Source: a virus
Virus record (IMG/VR): IMGVR_UViG_3300027805_000056
Location: 1 to 31,424 of that record
Length of the DNA stretch: 31,424 nucleotides
Direction: 5' to 3' (one strand)
The translations under genes and the position numbers were made by a program. The stretch's first letter is position 1. Each line of letters starts with the position of its first letter. The notes beneath the pieces are model-generated. The model was not told the DNA's origin, searched no databases, and saw only the letters and a list, made by a program, of their open reading frames with translations. This document shows positions 28,021 to 31,424 of this stretch, piece after piece.

Positions 28021-28162
28021 TGATGACTCTCCTGTAAGCATCCAGCGCCACCCGCAGGTCGGCGCGTAGTTGTTCGATCTCGGCCTGTTGACGCTCCATC
28101 TTCTCGGTCGCCTCCTCGGCAAATCGAGCCAGCGTCTCGTGGTTCCAGGCAGCGAAGTTCAC
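28007..28162 (-). CDS. Small coiled-coil protein, 51 aa
   Basis: This short protein reads MNFAAWNHETLARFAEEATE and then a charged heptad helix (KMERQQAEIEQLRADLRVAL). It begins at GTG 28162, whose last two bases form the polymerase stop (GTGA), and ends 14 bases past the methyltransferase start. Tight coupling on both sides supports it as a real gene. The function is unknown; small helical proteins at this place could be polymerase or methyltransferase partners. A longer frame reaching 28246 is the shadow of the polymerase C-terminus. Confidence 0.7.
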   Translation of the reverse strand: MNFAAWNHETLARFAEEATEKMERQQAEIEQLRADLRVALDAYRRVISEKP

Positions 28163-30000
28163 GCGAGACTCAGGCACAGCTTCTCCACTTCCTCGACGTA
28201 GTAACCAAAGTCCACCGGCAGCACGGCATCCTCGATGCGGTTGCACACTTGGACGTTCCAGCCGCTTTCAACCCCGATGCGGCGCCACTCGCCAGGCTTG
28301 CGGGCCAGCGGCGGCATCACCTTCGTCAGCGGCCTACCACCTCGGGCGATGTAGTACCTGCAGGTGTTCTGCACCTGCTCCTCGCCCCACAGCAGCCTGC
28401 TCGACCGGGGCACCTTGACGCGCAGCATGAAGTCCATCTTGTCGGGCCAGTTCTCCACGGTCTCGCGGATCGGTGCGCCTTCGAGTAGCACCTTCTCGGC
28501 CACCTTCGGGATCACCAGTCCACCCGCGTTCTGGTGCCAGTCAACTCTCCACTCGTAGGCACCCTTGCGCTTGACCGACCCGTCCTCGTACTCAGCGATG
28601 TAGTTGTTGACGTCGCGCAGGAACATGCGCCGGTAGCGCACTTGTTCGAGGTTGAGCTTGGTCAGCCGCATCCACCAAGCGCACGCCTCGTCCACCGCTG
28701 CCACCTGGCTGCGCGGCACGCGCACCGTGACACCATCGGTGTTGACCTGCACGATGCTCAACCCCGGCACCTTCAGCATGTTCTCGGCCAGCAGGCACAG
28801 CAGAAGCTGCCCGTTGAGCGTGATCGACATGGTGAACAGCGGGTCATAGAAGACGCTGAAACGGTTGTTGCTGTCGCCGTAGACCCCGTTCAGCGCGAGC
28901 TTGAGCATGGCGCTCTCAGCCGACTTCTTGGGGTACTGCTTGCGCTGCTCGAACAGGTTGCCGTAGATGCTCGTGAACTCGCGCCCCAGGTGCGCCGGGG
29001 CGAACCCGTTCGTGATGGCAAGGTTCGGGTAGTAACTGGTGACGTCTAGGTCGATGATGACGTGCTCGTCGTCAGACTCGACCACCACGTTCTCAAGCGA
29101 TCCGTGGATGCCACCCAGGCCGAAGACGAACGTGAACCCGTCCACCGTCGCCGTGAGGTCGGTGAAGACCCCCTTGGTCTCGGTGATCGTCTGCGCCTTG
29201 AGCCAGTCCAGCACCCGCTGGAACTCGGGCCGCTCGAACGTGATCCACGGCAGGATGGCGTTGCGCAGCGCGATGCTCGGGCGCGGGGTCTGTCTGGGCT
29301 TGCGACCATCGGGGCCGAAGTCGTAGCACTGGACACCGGCCTCCTCCAGCTTCATCACGAAGAAGTCCTTGCCGATCTTCGTGTCGTTGTGGTTCAGGAA
29401 GTCGCGCCCGTACTTGACCGTCAGTTCCTCACGGAACCGGATCATGTCGAGCGTGTGGTGGTAGAACCGCTTCGTCTCGGCGACGTCGTGGCGGTTGTAC
29501 CGCTTGAGCACTTCGACCTGCTCCCGGGTCAGCACCGTGCCCACCGGAAACGGCAAGTCCTCGATGCTGTCGGAGCGCATGTTGAACTCCAGCGCCTTGA
29601 GCGACGTGGCGCGGGCCTTGTTGTCGAAGTGGTGGATCTTGAACAGGTCGATCTGCTCGACCACCCGGTCGCTCGGACGTACCTGGTGCAGCCAGCGGTC
29701 GTCACCCTCATCGGTCTGCGAGTCGATGATCGCCTGCGCCTTGGCGTACAGGATGCCCGCGTTGCACGAGCCCATCATCAGCAGCTGGTGCAGCACCGGG
29801 TAGTCGAACCCGATACTGTTGAAGCCCACCATCCGCGCCTTGCGGTCAGCGAGCCAGCGCACGAACTCGACGATCTCTCGGGAGTCGTTGCGCCAGTCGC
29901 TGATCTCGAACATCCAGCAGATCGGCGCAATGGCGTGCTCGACGGACATTGTGAAGACGTTGGGATATGTCTCAATGTCCCAGATGAAGTCGTTGGTCAT
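28159..30000 (-). CDS. Family-B DNA polymerase with 3'-5' exonuclease
   Basis: This 613-aa replicative polymerase has an exonuclease with Exo I DIET (Asp8, Glu10), Exo II NSIGFD (Asn61-Asp66) and Exo III YNRHD (Tyr168-Asp172). The polymerase has motif A DVTSYYP (Asp319), motif B KLALNGVYG (Lys367 to Gly375) and motif C VNTDG (Asp422). FGLGGIHGS (about 293-301) precedes motif A. In motif C, Asn420 replaces the first Asp of the usual DTDS, and Gly follows in place of Ser. The 42 residues between motifs A and B leave no room for the TPR1 insertion of protein-primed polymerases, so it is likely RNA-primed or ssDNA-binding-protein-assisted. It follows the ssDNA-binding gene by 48 bases with a C-UUCG-G hairpin between. 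Confidence 0.9.
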   Translation of the reverse strand: MTNDFIWDIETYPNVFTMSVEHAIAPICWMFEISDWRNDSREIVEFVRWLADRKARMVGFNSIGFDYPVLHQLLMMGSCNAGILYAKAQAIIDSQTDEGDDRWLHQVRPSDRVVEQIDLFKIHHFDNKARATSLKALEFNMRSDSIEDLPFPVGTVLTREQVEVLKRYNRHDVAETKRFYHHTLDMIRFREELTVKYGRDFLNHNDTKIGKDFFVMKLEEAGVQCYDFGPDGRKPRQTPRPSIALRNAILPWITFERPEFQRVLDWLKAQTITETKGVFTDLTATVDGFTFVFGLGGIHGSLENVVVESDDEHVIIDLDVTSYYPNLAITNGFAPAHLGREFTSIYGNLFEQRKQYPKKSAESAMLKLALNGVYGDSNNRFSVFYDPLFTMSITLNGQLLLCLLAENMLKVPGLSIVQVNTDGVTVRVPRSQVAAVDEACAWWMRLTKLNLEQVRYRRMFLRDVNNYIAEYEDGSVKRKGAYEWRVDWHQNAGGLVIPKVAEKVLLEGAPIRETVENWPDKMDFMLRVKVPRSSRLLWGEEQVQNTCRYYIARGGRPLTKVMPPLARKPGEWRRIGVESGWNVQVCNRIEDAVLPVDFGYYVEEVEKLCLSLA

Positions 30001-30026
30001 TACGCTTACCGCTTACGTTGAGACAG

Positions 30027-30042
30027 GGGGGCCGAAGCCCCC
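30027..30042 (-). terminator. C(UUCG)G hairpin between ssb-like and polymerase genes
   Basis: In the leftward transcript the sequence folds as GGGGGC-UUCG-GCCCCC, a 6-bp G/C stem with the very stable UUCG tetraloop, 7 bases after the stop of the ssDNA-binding gene. No U tract follows. It may pause or partly stop transcription, or protect the 3' end of an upstream mRNA, thereby lowering polymerase relative to ssDNA-binding protein. Confidence 0.65.
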
Positions 30043-30048
30043 ACCCGA

Positions 30049-30705
30049 TCACTGCTGCATGAACGGCGGCACGGGCATCGCCGGCTGCATGAACGCCGGG
30101 GCCGGTGCGGCGGCGGGTGCGGCCTGCACCGCGCCGAACATGCCCGATGCGTCCACGCGGCCCTCACCGAACGCCTGATCGTCGCCCGCGAACTGGACTG
30201 CCACAAGGTCGGCACGCACGCCACGCCCGTGCTTGTTCTCCTGCAGCCAAGGTTTGATCGCCACGTTGACCCTGCAGCCGCCGTACATCGCCCGGGTCAG
30301 TTGCTGGTAGGCCATCGTGTTGCTCGGGTCGATGGCGCTGCCGTCGGCCTGAATGATTTGCGGCGGGGTGTCGCGGCCAGCAGTCAGGTACATCTGGCCG
30401 GCATAGCCGTCGTAGGGTTGGAAGGTTTTGCTGTTGACCTTCTGGCCGCCGTCGCCGTAGCAGCGCAGCTTGCGGTCGGCGCTGATCATGGTCAGCACCT
30501 GCTGGGCGTGCTGCTTCCACTTCTCGAGCGCCATCTCGTTCACGCGGCGCATGAACTGCGCGAAGCCCGGGTGGTCGGGCGGCATGATGAAGTCGGCGCT
30601 GTAGGACACGCGCTCCTTGCCCGTCTCGGGCGAGACCTTGCGCTGCGGCTCGACGAGGTGTGGGAACGACAGGCGCACGTTGGACAGGAAGATTACGTCA
30701 GACAT
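30049..30705 (-). CDS. ssDNA-binding protein, Enc34/DUF2815 family
   Basis: This 218-aa protein coats single-stranded DNA at the replication fork. It opens VIFLSNVRLSFPHLVEPQRK, continues YSADFIMPPDHPGFAQFMRR and GDGGQKVNSKTFQPYDGYAG, and holds YGGCRVNVAIKPWLQENKHG with GVRADLVAVQFAGDDQAFGE, the pattern of the Enc34 (former DUF2815) OB-fold family that is related to T7 gp2.5. The last 35 residues are Ala/Pro/Met-rich (QAAPAAAPAPAFMQPAMP), unlike the acidic tail common in SSBs. GAGG is seen five bases before ATG 30705. The next gene upstream is 15 bases away, so it is co-transcribed with DUF2800. Confidence 0.9.
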   Translation of the reverse strand: MSDVIFLSNVRLSFPHLVEPQRKVSPETGKERVSYSADFIMPPDHPGFAQFMRRVNEMALEKWKQHAQQVLTMISADRKLRCYGDGGQKVNSKTFQPYDGYAGQMYLTAGRDTPPQIIQADGSAIDPSNTMAYQQLTRAMYGGCRVNVAIKPWLQENKHGRGVRADLVAVQFAGDDQAFGEGRVDASGMFGAVQAAPAAAPAPAFMQPAMPVPPFMQQ

Positions 30706-30720
30706 GATTACCTCTTAGGG

Positions 30721-31424
30721 TTACGAAAGCCACGCCGGCAGTTCCACCGGCTTCTCGACGGCGCTAAACATCGGCGCCGCATTTAGTACGACGGCGGTAC
30801 GGGAGTCAGCGGCCAGCGCAACGACAGGCTTGCCCATCGTCTTGACCACGTACTCGCGCTCCATCGTCTCCAGTTGCCTCTTGGTCAGTTGGACGTCAGT
30901 GCCGTCCCGCTTCTTCCAGGTCAGTTTCTCGGCCTTGGCGGGGCTGACGAGCTTCGTCTCGTAGATCGCGGTCTTGGGGATGCCGAGCTTGACGAGCTTC
31001 TCGGCCATCTCCTCCTCGGACAGATTCCACGAGCGAGTGCCCTTGCCGTTGACCATCTTGAGCCCAGGCATGTCGATGCCGGCCTTGAGCCTGCGCTCCG
31101 CCTCCTTCTCGACAGCCTCCAGCAGTTGCCGCATCAGCGGTGCAGCCTCCATGATCTGCACAATCTGTTCGTCGGGCATCGTGGTTGGGTCTTTGCTCGC
31201 AGCACTCGACACGATGTCCATACGATCCACCACCTCCAGCGCCTTGTTCGCCAGGGCACTGCAGCCACCACGGTGGGCACAGTACCGGCACTGCTTTTCA
31301 CCAGGCACCAATGGCGCATCGGGCCGGTCGGTCGCTGCGGCCTGCACCACGATGTCGCGGGCCACGACGTCGACCACCTCGTCGATGGTGTAGTCCTTCG
31401 AGCGGATCGCCTCGCCACCCTTGA
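30721..31424 (-). CDS. DUF2800 family nuclease-like protein (partial)
   Basis: The gene enters from the right edge, so the N-terminus is missing; the visible 234 codons are its C-terminal part. The reading frame starts with KGGEAIRSKDYTIDEVVDVV and continues to QCRYCAHRGGCSALANKALE, a C-x2-C-x5-C cluster like that of Cas4/RecB-type nucleases and of the DUF2800 family. The C-terminal region (MVNGKGTRSWNLSEEEMAEK, then ETKLVSPAKAEKLTWKK) also follows the family. DUF2800 proteins sit beside DUF2815 ssDNA-binding genes in phage replication modules, as here. The catalytic core would lie beyond the window. It is thought to act in DNA recombination or end processing, an inference from family and context. 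Confidence 0.88.
   Translation of the reverse strand, partial: KGGEAIRSKDYTIDEVVDVVARDIVVQAAATDRPDAPLVPGEKQCRYCAHRGGCSALANKALEVVDRMDIVSSAASKDPTTMPDEQIVQIMEAAPLMRQLLEAVEKEAERRLKAGIDMPGLKMVNGKGTRSWNLSEEEMAEKLVKLGIPKTAIYETKLVSPAKAEKLTWKKRDGTDVQLTKRQLETMEREYVVKTMGKPVVALAADSRTAVVLNAAPMFSAVEKPVELPAWLS

Noticed and set aside
28021-28122. N-terminal extension of the methyltransferase
   Set aside because: Overlaps the 51-aa gene; GTG 28020 has AGGAGA at proper spacing and the family pattern begins just after it. ATG 28041 cannot be fully excluded.
29062-30021. 319-aa rightward frame over the polymerase gene
   Set aside because: Antisense shadow of the polymerase, with no ribosome-binding site or recognisable domain.
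1-31424. tRNA genes, integrase, repressor, attachment sites
   Set aside because: None recognised by eye on either strand; a tRNA scan and profile searches would be decisive.

Overview
The window is most of a tailed-phage genome (or a prophage or metagenomic contig carrying one) with a short-tailed, P22-like virion plan. The DNA is GC-rich. The lysis genes (3-TM holin plus M15 peptidase without a Gram-positive wall-binding domain) and the GNAT-like XF1762-family gene point to a high-GC Gram-negative host, probably Pseudomonadota; I cannot name the genus. No integrase, repressor, tRNA or CRISPR array was seen, so lifestyle cannot be decided from this window.

Layout. Positions 1-352 hold two small leftward genes, one running off the left edge. 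They are separated from the rightward genes by a divergent control region (about 353-699) with clustered GTCACA boxes, a TAGGGT/ACCCTA dyad and an A+T-rich patch. A 55-aa gene (700-867) is followed by a gene-free stretch (868-1208) that carries seven tandem 16-bp repeats, a strong G-quadruplex motif and a short direct repeat. Then comes the rightward late operon (1209-23618) in P22 order: small and large terminase, portal, scaffold, coat, a putative decoration protein, gp4-like head completion, [an inserted tail-fibre island, 9396-13063], gp10-like stabilisation protein, a protein in the tail-needle slot, two small proteins in the gp14 slot, three ejection proteins, a P22-type tailspike, then the lysis genes. 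Most neighbours overlap by 1-8 bases (ATGA, TGATG, GTGA), implying coupled translation. Hairpins after the coat gene and after the decoration gene probably set expression steps.

From 23615 to the right edge every gene runs leftward. This is the replication and accessory module, in transcription order: DUF2800 (partial), Enc34-type ssDNA-binding protein, family-B DNA polymerase, a 51-aa coiled-coil protein, beta-class DNA methyltransferase, VRR-NUC nuclease, XF1762-family protein, SNF2-like helicase, a winged-helix-like regulator, a 91-aa protein, a zinc-ribbon protein and a small membrane protein. The two halves converge at 23615-23618, where a single CTAG supplies stop codons to both strands.

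The structural genes build a capsid with a short tail that carries both a long repetitive fibre and a tailspike. The leftward module replicates and modifies the DNA. The most unusual material is the repeat and box-rich control region upstream of the terminase, the out-of-frame overlapping membrane gene at 23615-23806, the fibre island, a self-cleaving S74 domain on an ejection protein, and a polymerase with Asn for the first motif C aspartate.
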